Part shown: piece after piece, positions 55,294 through 63,981 of the stretch | Layout: each line of letters begins with the position of its first letter | How positions within the stretch are numbered: the stretch's first letter is position 1 | NCBI RefSeq assembly: GCF_025725645.1 | Contig: NZ_CP107007.1 | Location: forward strand, 930,001 to 994,000 | Origin: Halomonas sp. GD1P12 | GTDB taxonomy: Bacteria; Pseudomonadota; Gammaproteobacteria; Pseudomonadales; Halomonadaceae | Length of the DNA: 64,000 bases | Direction: 5' to 3' | Program-made: the position numbers and the translations under genes | Notes under the pieces: model-generated | Databases searched by the model: none | What the model saw: the letters and a program-made list of their open reading frames with translations, nothing else | What the model was told of the DNA's origin: nothing

Positions 55294-55424
55294 GGTGCAG
55301 CTCCCATCGGTAAGGTTATACCCTAACGCAGTATTGCACGGTTCTGGAAAGCTGACGGCTTGGCTTCAACGTGGAACCAGAATCATGCATTGGGCGCTTG
55401 ATCAACAAACGCCCGGAGTAGGGG

Positions 55425-56960
55425 CTATCCTTTGTACTGTCGCTGCCCCAACCGCCCCAGCACCATCAACACCCCAAACTGCACCACCAGCCCCGCGACC
55501 AGCAGCACCCACACCGAGTCCACCACTATCGAAGCCACGTACAGCAGCGCGCTGATGCTGGCAGGCACCAGCGCGTAGGGAATTTGCGTGCGCACGTGGG
55601 CGATGTGATCCGAGCCCGCGAAGATTGAGGCCATGACCGTGGTGTCGGAAATCGGCGAGCAGTGGTCGCCGAAGATCGAGCCGGAGAAGATCGCGCCAAT
55701 GGCCATACTGACCAGCGCCACGTCGCCGCCGGAAAGCTCGAACGCCAGCGGCACGGCAATCGGCGTGAGAATCGCCATCGCACCCCAGGAACTGCCGGTC
55801 GCGAACGAGATCACCATGGCGATCAAAAAGATCAGCAGCGGCAGAAGGGCGGGCGAGAGCCAGTCGCGGGTCGCATCGATCACGTGCTCGCCGGTGCCCA
55901 GCGCCCCGGTGACGGTGCCGATGCTCCAGGCCAGCACCATGATCACCAGCGCCGGCAGCATGGTGCGAAACCCGGCCAGCAGCGTCTCTTCGCAGTCCTT
56001 CAATGTCTGGCGCTGGAAAAGCGCCAGGATCATGCCGGTGCCCACCATGGCAAACGCCGCCCAGGAAAGCGCCACGCTCACATCGGTATTCTCCAAGGCA
56101 TCCATCACGCTTGCTCCTTCGGCGCCGCCGCCGGTGTACCAGAGCCCCCAGCAGGCCACGCTAATCAGCACCACCAGCGGCAGCAGAAAGTGCCAGAGCC
56201 GCCCGCGGCCCTCGGGCACCTCGCCCAGGTCCGCATCCACGTTGGAAAGCGGCGTATCGCCGGGGGCGACCAGCTCGCCGGTCTCCTCGGCGCGGCGCTG
56301 GGCTTTTGCCATGGGGCCGAAATCTCCGGCCAGCAGAATCATGGGTACCGATGCCAGGCAGAGCAGGGCGTAGAAGTTCCAGGGAATCGACAGCAGAAAG
56401 AGCCGGTAGGGCTCCGCCGAGGCGAAGCTTAGCCCCACGAGTGCCCCGGCAATCAGCGAAACCTGATAGCCGATCCAGTCCGACACCGGCCCTAGGGTGG
56501 CCATGGGCGCGGAGGTCGCATCCATCACCCAAGCCAACTTCTCGCGGGACTGGCGCTGGCGCGCGGTCAAATCGCGGGTGGCGTTGCCCACGATGACCGA
56601 GTTCACGTAATCATTGAAGAAGATCACCATGCCCAGCGCCCAGGTGAGCAGGAGTGAGGTCCGGCCCGAGTGAATGCGCTTGGCCAGCGCCCGGGCCAGT
56701 GCCTGGGAGCCGCCGGTGCGGTGCATGAAGGCCGCACCCGCGCCCAGCAGCGCCACTAAAACCAGAAAACGGGCGTTCCACTCGTCGGTCATCACCTCGG
56801 CGAACCAGTCGAAGGTTTGCCCCACCGCGGCGATGGGATTGCCCGCCACCAGCCAGCCGCCGATCCAGATACTGACGAACAGCGAAACGTTGACCCGCCG
56901 GGTGGCAAGGGCCAGCACGACCGCCACGATGGGCGGCAGTAAGGAGATAAAAGCTTCCAT
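55425..56960 (-). CDS. NhaC-family Na+/H+ antiporter-like protein
   Basis: A 511-residue inner-membrane protein with about 12 helices. The NhaC-type blocks are GDHCSPISDTTVMASIFAGSDH and VIFFNDYVNSVIVGNATR, plus MAIGAIFSGSIFGDH. It exchanges sodium for protons or carries a related substrate such as malate/lactate. The ATG at 56960 has AGGGA at good spacing; an ATG six codons upstream does not. It borders the integron remnant directly, so the cassette array inserted near its 3' end. Confidence 0.87.
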   Translation of the reverse strand: MEAFISLLPPIVAVVLALATRRVNVSLFVSIWIGGWLVAGNPIAAVGQTFDWFAEVMTDEWNARFLVLVALLGAGAAFMHRTGGSQALARALAKRIHSGRTSLLLTWALGMVIFFNDYVNSVIVGNATRDLTARQRQSREKLAWVMDATSAPMATLGPVSDWIGYQVSLIAGALVGLSFASAEPYRLFLLSIPWNFYALLCLASVPMILLAGDFGPMAKAQRRAEETGELVAPGDTPLSNVDADLGEVPEGRGRLWHFLLPLVVLISVACWGLWYTGGGAEGASVMDALENTDVSVALSWAAFAMVGTGMILALFQRQTLKDCEETLLAGFRTMLPALVIMVLAWSIGTVTGALGTGEHVIDATRDWLSPALLPLLIFLIAMVISFATGSSWGAMAILTPIAVPLAFELSGGDVALVSMAIGAIFSGSIFGDHCSPISDTTVMASIFAGSDHIAHVRTQIPYALVPASISALLYVASIVVDSVWVLLVAGLVVQFGVLMVLGRLGQRQYKG

Positions 56961-57377
56961 GCGATGGTTCCCTGTCATTATTGAAGTATTGGTATTGTTA
57001 GCATGCTAAAGCTTTCTGGTGCAAAGAGAGGGATTAAAAAAACAATCGAAAGGCATTGTTTTGATACAGGTTATAACGGCGTTTACGGCATCTTTTAAAA
57101 CGCTTTTTTGATTCGGGAAAGGGCGTTGAAAATAACAGCGTGAGAAACGTATTCCAGCGCCGTGTTTCCGGATAAGATTTGACTGAAAACAGTGGCAGGC
57201 CAGGTATCGTGAGGACATGCACCTGTCATCAATCAAGGGTTCAATGAGCCGTTAGAGCTCAGCTCAATTTGGCTTTACGTGTAGAGCGGTTAAAAAATCG
57301 CACAATGTAACGACATGCCACGCGCCGGGTTCAGACGCTTTTTTTAAAGCGCCATGCGCCGCGAACGGCGATAAAAG
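56961..57377. other. 417-base intergenic region
   Basis: Lower GC than the flanks, with no convincing gene. It must hold the divergent promoters for the NhaC-type and diguanylate cyclase genes. Short open frames on the minus strand (57006-57236) lack start signals and family similarity. Confidence 0.5.
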
Positions 57378-58616
57378 ATGGCAGCGTTACGGGGAGGGGG
57401 TTTGGTAATAGAAGAAGATCGATATCGCATCCATCGGCTGACGGGGCAGCTTTGCGATTCTGACCTGGAGTCGGCGTATCGCCACTCCATTCAGCAGCGC
57501 CTGAGTAACGAGTACAGCCTGGCGCTGGGCATTGGGGCGTTTATCTTTGGCATCTACGTGCTGTCGGATTATTTTCTGCTGGGGTTAGCGCTCGAGTTTT
57601 TTCTGCTGTTGGCCTTGCGCCTTGCAGTCGTGAGCACGTGCTTACTGATCGCTTTCAAGATTCGGCGCGGTAAAATTGGTGTGGATGGATGGTACACGCT
57701 ACCGCTATGGCTGCTTGCGACGGGCATTATTTTGATCGTGCCCCTGCGTCCCGAAAGCTTTTCTACTCAAATCATCGCGGCCGTCGTTGCGGTCCTGGGG
57801 TTCTATCTCTTTATTCCCAATCGGCTTACCGTGGTCACGCTGGTCAGCCTGTACCTGACTAGCGGCTTTTTGGTGGCGTTGGTGGCGTTCACGGACGCTA
57901 ATCTGGTCGATGTTACCCGCACCGCAATTTTATTGTTGACTGCCAACATTATCGGGTTTTCCACCCTGCTGCGTATGGAGAGTCTGCAGCGCGTGCAGTT
58001 TGCGCTGCTCAATAACGAGCGCGGTCGAAACCAGGCGCTAAATGAGGAAATTATAAGCCGCAAGTTGCTCGAAGAGCAGCTGCGCACGAGTGCCGAGCGC
58101 GATGCGCTGACGAATCTCAACAATCGCGGTCATTTCATGAAGCTGGCCGGCAAAATGCTGCAACGCTCCCAGTCCGGCCAGGCACCCTTCAGTTTGTTCA
58201 TGATTGACGTGGATCACTTCAAACGCATCAACGATACCTGCGGACATTGCCATGGCGATAAGGTATTAGCGGAAATTGCCGAGGTCTGCGAAGAGTCCCT
58301 GCGTCCAACGGATGTGATTGGGCGCTTTGGGGGCGAGGAGTTTATCGTGGCGCTGCCCAATACCAACCTCGATGACGCGCAAAAAGTGGCCGAGCGGCTG
58401 AAAAGGGAGGTGTCCAACCTGTCACTGCCGGATGAAATGGGAACGCAAAGCCCCAGCGTGACCATCGGCGTCGCGGCCGCCAACGCGGAAGGGGAGAACC
58501 TCGACGCCTTGATCAAGCAGGCCGATCAGCTGCTGTACATTGGCAAGCGCGCCGGCCGAAATCAGGTCGTGGTGGGCCGCGATGGCGGCGGCCCAAACGC
58601 TGATGAAGCGGTGTAA
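57378..58616 (+). CDS. Membrane-bound diguanylate cyclase (GGDEF)
   Basis: A 412-residue enzyme that makes cyclic di-GMP. Six hydrophobic helices in the first 205 residues form a MASE-like sensor, followed by a short coiled linker and the GGDEF domain (about 245-405). GGEEF is at about 318-322, so it should be active; the product-inhibition I-site RxxD (RPTD) lies five residues before it. The start is ATG 57378 without a good site, or TTG 57402 behind GGGGAGGGGG. The signal sensed is unknown. Confidence 0.9.
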   Translation: MAALRGGGLVIEEDRYRIHRLTGQLCDSDLESAYRHSIQQRLSNEYSLALGIGAFIFGIYVLSDYFLLGLALEFFLLLALRLAVVSTCLLIAFKIRRGKIGVDGWYTLPLWLLATGIILIVPLRPESFSTQIIAAVVAVLGFYLFIPNRLTVVTLVSLYLTSGFLVALVAFTDANLVDVTRTAILLLTANIIGFSTLLRMESLQRVQFALLNNERGRNQALNEEIISRKLLEEQLRTSAERDALTNLNNRGHFMKLAGKMLQRSQSGQAPFSLFMIDVDHFKRINDTCGHCHGDKVLAEIAEVCEESLRPTDVIGRFGGEEFIVALPNTNLDDAQKVAERLKREVSNLSLPDEMGTQSPSVTIGVAAANAEGENLDALIKQADQLLYIGKRAGRNQVVVGRDGGGPNADEAV

Positions 58617-58653
58617 TACCAGGTCGATAGGGCTTTTTTAGCTGTGTGCAGCG

Positions 58654-59142
58654 TTATCCAAACACCTGCGGGTTGAGCTGCCACACGCTCCAGGTCAATG
58701 CGCAGGCCAGGCTTACCCAAGCCAGGTAGGGTATCAGCAGCACACCGGCCAGTGCCTTGAGCCGCCAGAACATCACCAGCGTCACCAGTATCAATACCCA
58801 CAGTGCCACTGTGCCGATGAATGAAATAGCGCCCAGATTCCAGACGAAGAACAGCCAGCTCCACAGCGCGTTCAGTGCCAGTTGCCCCACGAATACGGTT
58901 AACGCAGGCCGCGCACCGCGCTCGCGCCAGGCAAGCCAAGCGGCGATGCCCATCAATCCGTAAAGCGTTGTCCACATTGGCCCGAACAGCCAGGCCGGCG
59001 GCGCCCAGCTGGGCTGCTGGAGCGAGGCGTAAAAGTCGGCCGCGTTGATGGAGGCCACGGCGCCGATGGCGGCGGCGATATAGGCCAGTACCAGCCAGCC
59101 GGCCAAGCCCAAAATTTGCTGCTTGCGGGAGAGTGTGCGCAT
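58654..59142 (-). CDS. TspO/MBR-family tryptophan-rich sensory protein
   Basis: A 162-residue five-helix membrane protein. The WAPPAWLFGPMWTTLYGLMGIAAWLAW block and the Trp-rich segments LNALWSWLFFVWNLG and ALTWSVWQLN are diagnostic of TspO. TspO proteins bind porphyrins and act in tetrapyrrole or stress signalling. It starts at 59142 and is divergent from the DUF2132 gene at 59283. Confidence 0.92.
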   Translation of the reverse strand: MRTLSRKQQILGLAGWLVLAYIAAAIGAVASINAADFYASLQQPSWAPPAWLFGPMWTTLYGLMGIAAWLAWRERGARPALTVFVGQLALNALWSWLFFVWNLGAISFIGTVALWVLILVTLVMFWRLKALAGVLLIPYLAWVSLACALTWSVWQLNPQVFG

Positions 59143-59282
59143 TCGTGTATCTGCCGATGTCAGGGAGAACGGTTTCAATCGTAGTGCAACCTGCCGAACT
59201 CGGCCAAGAGCGGGTCTGTTAAAGTACGAGACCGGCTGCCCGGCTTGGCCGTGCGCTTGAAACCGATACGGAGAGTAATTCG

Positions 59283-59504
59283 ATGAACCCGCCACAGCCC
59301 AATAACCCGCTTCACGGCGTGACCCTTGAAACGATAGTTACCCGCCTGGTCGAGCACTACGGCTGGGAGGGCTTGTATAAAGAAATTCGCGTCAACTGCT
59401 TCAACAACGATCCCTCAATTAAGTCCTCGCTCAAGTTCCTGCGTAAAACGCCGTGGGCACGCGACAAAGTGGAAGCGCTGTATATCGATACGTTCAGGGG
59501 GTAA
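59283..59504 (+). CDS. VF530/DUF2132-family small protein
   Basis: A 73-residue protein that matches the VF530-type DUF2132 family ([24 protein letters not shown], then [28 protein letters not shown]). The fold is a small helical DNA-binding-like domain; the role is unknown. GGAGAGTAATTCG precedes the ATG. Confidence 0.9.
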   Translation: MNPPQPNNPLHGVTLETIVTRLVEHYGWEGLYKEIRVNCFNNDPSIKSSLKFLRKTPWARDKVEALYIDTFRG

Positions 59505-59607
59505 TGTATTGTGTCGGGTTTCTAAACGGGAGCGTGTTAAGCGCATTTCTTCCAGGCTTGCCATACTCATCGGTGCTACCCCATTCATGGATGAGAGGAT
59601 ATTCCCA

Positions 59608-60642
59608 ATGGCAAGCCCCACCTTTTCCCGCGCGCTGCTGGCAAGCGCTATCGGTGCCACCCTCGCAGTAGGCACGAGCGGCACCGCTTTTGCTGACAAT
59701 ACCCCCACTTATGACGGCGAGCTTTCCGGCTTCGAATACGCCTACCCGGTCGAGCGCTTCGAGTTCAGTTCTCAAGGGCAGGACATGCAGATGGCCTACC
59801 TGGACGTTGCGCCTGACGAGGGCAGTGCCAACGGTCGCACCGTGGTGCTGATGCACGGCAAGAACTTCTGCGCGGGTACCTGGGAAGGCACCATCGAGGC
59901 GCTGGTCGAGACGGGCTATCGCGTTATCGCGCCGGATCAGATCGGCTTTTGTAAATCCACCAAGCCCGCGCACTACCAGTTCAGCTTCCACCAGCTGGCG
60001 GCCAACACCCACGCACTACTCGACGAGCTGGACATTGAAAACGCCACCGTCATGGGCCACTCCATGGGCGGCATGCTCGCCACGCGCTTTGCGCTGATGT
60101 ACCCGGAGCACACCGAGCAGCTGGTCATGGTCAACCCGATCGGTTTGGAGGATTGGAAGGCGCTCGGCGTGCCGTACCAGAGCATCGATGAGGGTTATCA
60201 GAGCGAGCTGGAAACCACCGCCCAAGGCATTCGCGAGTATCAGCAAAGCACCTACTACGCGGATACCTGGGCGCCGGAGTACGACCGCTGGGTCGAAATG
60301 CTGGCAGGCATGTACGAAGGCGAGGACGGCGAGCGCGTGGCCTGGAACCAGGCGCTCACCTCGGACATGGTCTTCACCCAGCCAGTGGTGTACGAACTCG
60401 GCGAGCTCGAAGTGCCTGCGCTTCTGCTGATCGGCGAGCAGGACAACACCGCGATTGGCAAGGGTCGCGCCTCACAAGACGTGCAGGCCACTTTGGGCCG
60501 TTACGATGTGCTGGGCGAGCAGGCCCGCGACGCCATTCCCGAGGCTACGCTGGTCGAATTTCCCGAACTCGGCCACTCGCCGCAGATTCAGGCGCCGGCC
60601 CGTTTTCATGAAGCGCTGCTCGAGGGGCTAGCCGTGCAGTAA
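59608..60642 (+). CDS. Secreted alpha/beta hydrolase
   Basis: A 344-residue exported hydrolase. The signal peptide (SRALLASAIGATLAVGTSGTAFA) starts at 59608, which has GAGAGGAT upstream. The nucleophile elbow is GHSMGG with Ser near 152, the oxyanion His-Gly in LMHGKNF, the acid in LLIGEQDNT and the catalytic His in ELGHSPQ. Such periplasmic hydrolases are esterases, haloalkane dehalogenase-like or epoxide hydrolase-like; the substrate is unknown. Confidence 0.87.
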   Translation: MASPTFSRALLASAIGATLAVGTSGTAFADNTPTYDGELSGFEYAYPVERFEFSSQGQDMQMAYLDVAPDEGSANGRTVVLMHGKNFCAGTWEGTIEALVETGYRVIAPDQIGFCKSTKPAHYQFSFHQLAANTHALLDELDIENATVMGHSMGGMLATRFALMYPEHTEQLVMVNPIGLEDWKALGVPYQSIDEGYQSELETTAQGIREYQQSTYYADTWAPEYDRWVEMLAGMYEGEDGERVAWNQALTSDMVFTQPVVYELGELEVPALLLIGEQDNTAIGKGRASQDVQATLGRYDVLGEQARDAIPEATLVEFPELGHSPQIQAPARFHEALLEGLAVQ

Positions 60643-60662
60643 ACTACCTTTGCAGTAAGCGG

Positions 60663-60690
60663 CCCCCTGCCGAGCGCGCGCGGCAGGGGG
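60663..60690. terminator. GC-rich stem-loop between convergent genes
   Basis: CCCCCTGCCG / CGGCAGGGGG, ten perfect pairs, between the hydrolase end (60642) and the convergent MFS gene end (60708). No long T-run follows, so efficiency is uncertain. Confidence 0.65.
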
Positions 60691-60707
60691 ACTCAAACGT
60701 GCAGCGT

Positions 60708-62006
60708 TTAGTGCCTGCTGGGTTTCGTGATCGCACCTTCCTCTTCGCTATCCTGAAACGGGTCTTCCAGCGGCTCGCCGGCTTCGTCTCTTAACTGATG
60801 ATCGTAGGCGGCCTGCAGGCCGGTCTGCTCGTCCAGTTCGTCGTCGTTTTCCTGATAAATGTGACCAGGAAACAGCGGCGACAGCAGCGCGATGACGATG
60901 CCCAGCACCGCAATGACCGAGAACGTAGTAGCGTAGTCGAAGGCGTTGATCAGCGCGCCGATAGCGGGCGAGCCCGTTGCCTGACCCAGTGAGACGGCCA
61001 GAAAGGGCAGTACCGGCCCCACCGAGAGCCGTCCGGGTAGAAGGCGAATGCCGGTCATCAGATAAAGCCCGGTCAGGCTCATGTAAGCAAGGCCGAAAAT
61101 CAGCGCCGAAAAGATCGCAAGCAAAGGCTGAGAGGGGCTCGCGGCAAGTAGCAACAGGCTGGCCGAGAGCATCATCAGCATCAGCGCTTGGGTAATGGGC
61201 GGGTTGTTGCGATCAGCCAGATCCGCCACGAAGGCGCCGCCCAACCCGGCAAGCCCCACCGCGAACCAGAGCCACCCCGTCGTACTGGCGGAAAGGCCGC
61301 CCAGCGTAATCACAAGGTCCGGCGCGAATATCCAATAGGCAGACGAGACGAACCCCATCAGTGACGCAAAGAGGGTGAGCCTTAAAAGCCGCGACCAGGG
61401 CAGCGCGTTAAGTGGCGGGGGCGGCGCGGCGTTGGCGGGCGTGACCGGCGATATCGAGGGCAAAAAGAACCAGGTTGCCACCACGCCAAGCGCGGCCAGC
61501 ACGGTAAACGACACGTAGGCCAGCCGCCAGGCATCCGCCATGAAAAGCACCGTGGGCACGGCCACTATGATCCCCACGCTGGTACCGGCGTTCATGACCG
61601 AGCTGACCCGGGCGTGCAGCGAACGCTTGACCATTGCCTGCATGCCGGTGGTGAGCGCTGGCATCATCAGCCCGGTACAGATACCGCAGGCGAATACGCC
61701 GCTTCCCAGCATGAGCGCGTTGGACGCCTGACTGATGAGCGCCAGCCCCAGAATGCCGAATAGACCCGAGACAATGGCGGCCAGCCGCGCGCCTAGCCGG
61801 TTGGCCGCGGCCGGTGCTATCAGCGTTGCCAGCACGAAACTGATCAGCGGCAGCGAGCCGATCAGCCCAATAACTGATGTGCTCAGTGCAAGCTCTTCAC
61901 GAATGGGCGGCACGAAAAGCCCGAAAGCGAACCGCGCGATACCATAGCCGATGGCGATCAACCCGGCGCCAAATACCGCGAAGGAGGTACTCGAAATAGC
62001 GCGCAT
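60708..62006 (-). CDS. MFS exporter, YbfB/YjiJ-type
   Basis: A 432-residue, 12-helix major facilitator (GYGIARFAFGLFVPPIREEL, then MNAGTSVGIIVAVPTVLF) with a long acidic C-terminal tail (about 385-432) ending GAITKPSRH. The YbfB/YjiJ group is uncharacterised. The ATG at 62006 has AAGGA; one five codons upstream has none. Confidence 0.85.
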   Translation of the reverse strand: MRAISSTSFAVFGAGLIAIGYGIARFAFGLFVPPIREELALSTSVIGLIGSLPLISFVLATLIAPAAANRLGARLAAIVSGLFGILGLALISQASNALMLGSGVFACGICTGLMMPALTTGMQAMVKRSLHARVSSVMNAGTSVGIIVAVPTVLFMADAWRLAYVSFTVLAALGVVATWFFLPSISPVTPANAAPPPPLNALPWSRLLRLTLFASLMGFVSSAYWIFAPDLVITLGGLSASTTGWLWFAVGLAGLGGAFVADLADRNNPPITQALMLMMLSASLLLLAASPSQPLLAIFSALIFGLAYMSLTGLYLMTGIRLLPGRLSVGPVLPFLAVSLGQATGSPAIGALINAFDYATTFSVIAVLGIVIALLSPLFPGHIYQENDDELDEQTGLQAAYDHQLRDEAGEPLEDPFQDSEEEGAITKPSRH

Positions 62007-62375
62007 GATGTTCCTTCTCATAAGAGGACGAAAAGCGTTACAGGAGCGAACCGAGTCAGCGTGAGAGATCGCCGTATGATGGCGAATGTAGATGATTCAT
62101 GCGTTAAACGCAGTGGGATTAGACGAATGGCTTTATCAACGCCCGGAAGTCGAGCCTTGCGGACCGGCATGTACATCGCTAACCGTGCCATTCGCGCCTT
62201 CCATCGGACGGCGTCGGCATTGGTGCACGTTCCTACCGAGGAGATTCTCACGATGGCCGGTATTGAGCGGTCAACCCAATAGCGCGTCGGTTAAATCGCG
62301 GCGGCTCGCGTGATACATTTCTAATGTAAATGTCGCCGCCGCTTTGGCCTCTCACGCGCACAACGGGACACTCTC
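62007..62375. other. 369-base region between MFS and C39/GNAT genes
   Basis: It contains overlapping short open frames, the longest plus-strand one running GTG 62061 to 62282 (73 codons, RNRAIRAFHRTASALVHVP). It has no ribosome site and no recognisable family. I see only the promoters of the two flanking genes. Confidence 0.4.
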
Positions 62376-63245
62376 TTGCTTACCCCTGTCATACAACGCG
62401 AACCCACCGGCTGCGGCATCGCATCCGCCGCTACGATTCTCGGCCTCACTTACGCGGACATGAAAGCCCGCGCCAACGCGATGGGCATCTACGCCGAGGA
62501 TGAGTCGCTCTGGTCGAGTACCGACTACGTGCGCCGCCTGCTCGCGGAAAGACAGGTTGCGACCTCACCGGAGGAGACTCCCTTCACGGGCTGGCAGGCG
62601 CTGCCGGATCTGGCGCTGATCGCGATCAAGCCCCACCAGCGCGACGGCAGAAACTTCTGGCACTGGGCGGTGTTTCAGCGCGAAAAGGGGCAAGCGGTGG
62701 TGCTGGACAGCGCCAGCTATCTGCCCGCCAACATGCGCACCGATTTCGACGCCATGCACCCGGCCTGGTACATCGCCGTGACGCCGTCTGCGCGTGCGGA
62801 CTTCGAGATCACCACAAGCACCCAGTCCGACTACCCGGCATTGATCGCACTTTGGGAAGCTTCGGTGCGCGCCACCCACGATTTTCTGGCCGAAGAGGAT
62901 CTATTGATGCTCAAGCCGCTGATCTTCGAGCAGTTCTTCGACGCGCTGGAACTGCGCATCGCCAAGGGGCATGGCGACGAAGTCCTCGGATTCAGCGGCG
63001 TGGCGGATGGGAAGCTCGAAATGCTTTTCATCTCCCCGCAGGCGCGGGGTCAGGGCATCGGTAAAACCCTTGTCGATCAGGCGCTTAACCAGGGCGTGAG
63101 CAACGTCGATGTGAACGAACAAAATACTCAGGCGCTAGGCTTTTATCAGCGGCTGGGGTTCGAGGTGCAGAGCCGTTCGCCGGTGGACGGTCTTGGCAAG
63201 CCTTATCCGCTTTTGCACATGGCGTTCGTTGGTCGCACCCGCTAA
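62376..63245 (+). CDS. C39-like peptidase domain fused to GNAT acetyltransferase
   Basis: A 289-residue two-domain protein. Residues 1-130 look like a papain-fold C39-like domain: QREPTGCGIASAATILGLTY puts a Cys just after a Gln/Glu, and HWAVFQREKGQAVVLDSAS gives the expected His and Asp. Residues 138-285 form a GNAT domain with the acetyl-CoA loop SPQARGQGIGKTLVDQAL and NTQALGFYQRLGF. The start is TTG with a weak site. The fusion may process and acetylate a peptide or amine substrate, but this is inference. Confidence 0.75.
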   Translation: MLTPVIQREPTGCGIASAATILGLTYADMKARANAMGIYAEDESLWSSTDYVRRLLAERQVATSPEETPFTGWQALPDLALIAIKPHQRDGRNFWHWAVFQREKGQAVVLDSASYLPANMRTDFDAMHPAWYIAVTPSARADFEITTSTQSDYPALIALWEASVRATHDFLAEEDLLMLKPLIFEQFFDALELRIAKGHGDEVLGFSGVADGKLEMLFISPQARGQGIGKTLVDQALNQGVSNVDVNEQNTQALGFYQRLGFEVQSRSPVDGLGKPYPLLHMAFVGRTR

Positions 63246-63265
63246 ACAACTTGGCAGGAGGCACT

Positions 63266-63727
63266 ATGAAAATGGTTCGGGGAGTCACCGATGGTGAGGA
63301 TGGTCTGGAAGGCGAGATGTACTGCGCCCTGTTCGAGCGCTACATTCCGTTTTTGAGCCCGGAGCGCGACCCCGACGGCGTGCAACGCTGCGCGGCGTAC
63401 CTCAACGAGCTCGATGATGCGGTAATCGATCATCTTTGTCAGGCCACCGAGCATTACTGCCAGACCTATCAAAGCGAGAGCGGGGAACTGCCCAGAGAGT
63501 TTGCAACGCCTCGCGAGGTGCTCACGCACATTACCCCGAGCCTATTGATCGTCCCCCATTTCGAAAAAGCGACGCCCGTGGTGCACATGGAGCTCGAGTG
63601 CGACTGGGAGCCCGAGCACGGCATGGAGTGGGTCGTGCGCAACCGGCACGTGCTCTACGTTGGGCCTTTTAACGGCGAAGACCCCTGGGGCAGCTTCAGT
63701 CCCAAAGCCGTGTGGAATTTTGCCTAG
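63266..63727 (+). CDS. Unrecognised 153-aa soluble protein
   Basis: A 153-residue acidic protein. CAGGAGGCACT precedes the ATG at 63266, 20 bases after the C39/GNAT gene, so they are probably co-transcribed. Its pattern (HMELECDWEPEHGMEWVVR, then VGPFNGEDPWGSF) resembles small uncharacterised domains of the DUF6985 type. No catalytic motif is visible. Confidence 0.75.
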   Translation: MKMVRGVTDGEDGLEGEMYCALFERYIPFLSPERDPDGVQRCAAYLNELDDAVIDHLCQATEHYCQTYQSESGELPREFATPREVLTHITPSLLIVPHFEKATPVVHMELECDWEPEHGMEWVVRNRHVLYVGPFNGEDPWGSFSPKAVWNFA

Positions 63728-63981
63728 GATTTTAGCGCGCAGACATACACACAGCCGGTAATCCTGAGCCACTTGAATCACCCAAAAGTGATGAGTCGAC
63801 GAGAACTACTTGTTAGTGGTTAACGCTGACTGTTTGGTAACGTTAAGTGTCGTTGGGTAAATACTGGCCTAACACTTCGCTTTTCTTTCAATAGACTAAA
63901 GCGCTCTTACGTAAACTCGCTTCAACCAAACAGTTGGCGCCGACCGGCGCCGCTCTAAAACTTTCACGTTGAGGCTGCTGC
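63728..63981. other. Promoter region with long-range inverted repeat
   Basis: ACTGTTTGGT (63829-63838) and ACCAAACAGT (63925-63934) are perfect inverted copies 86 bases apart. GGCGCC-GACC-GGCGCC (63936-63951) follows. The region must contain the promoter of the gene starting at 63982. Confidence 0.4.

Larger units (their letters stand above)
49539..55330. mobile_element. Integron remnant: truncated intI plus five-cassette array
   Basis: An AT-rich island in a GC-rich chromosome. It comprises an IntI N-terminal stub (minus strand), a LexA-like box, an attI-like core site at 49957 and cassettes of about 1636, 1418, 1141, 587 and at least 550 bases. Crossover sites GTTAGCC (49957), GTTAGCC (51593), GTTAGCA (53011), GTTAGGA (54152) and GTTATAC (54739) bound them. 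R'' boxes complementary to each cassette's own start are exact for cassettes 1 and 4 and 5 of 7 for cassettes 2 and 3. The right end is decayed, so its boundary is approximate. With the integrase truncated, the array can only move if an integrase is supplied in trans. Confidence 0.85.

Noticed and set aside
55321..55424. attC site at the end of cassette 5
   Set aside because: CCCTAAC near 55321 could be a worn R'' box, but it matches the expected GTATAAC at only 4 of 7 bases and no GTTRRRY core follows; I treat the array's right end as decayed.
62061..62282. 73-codon plus-strand frame before the C39/GNAT gene
   Set aside because: GTG start, no Shine-Dalgarno, Arg-rich shadow-like composition; overlapping frames on both strands look equally good.
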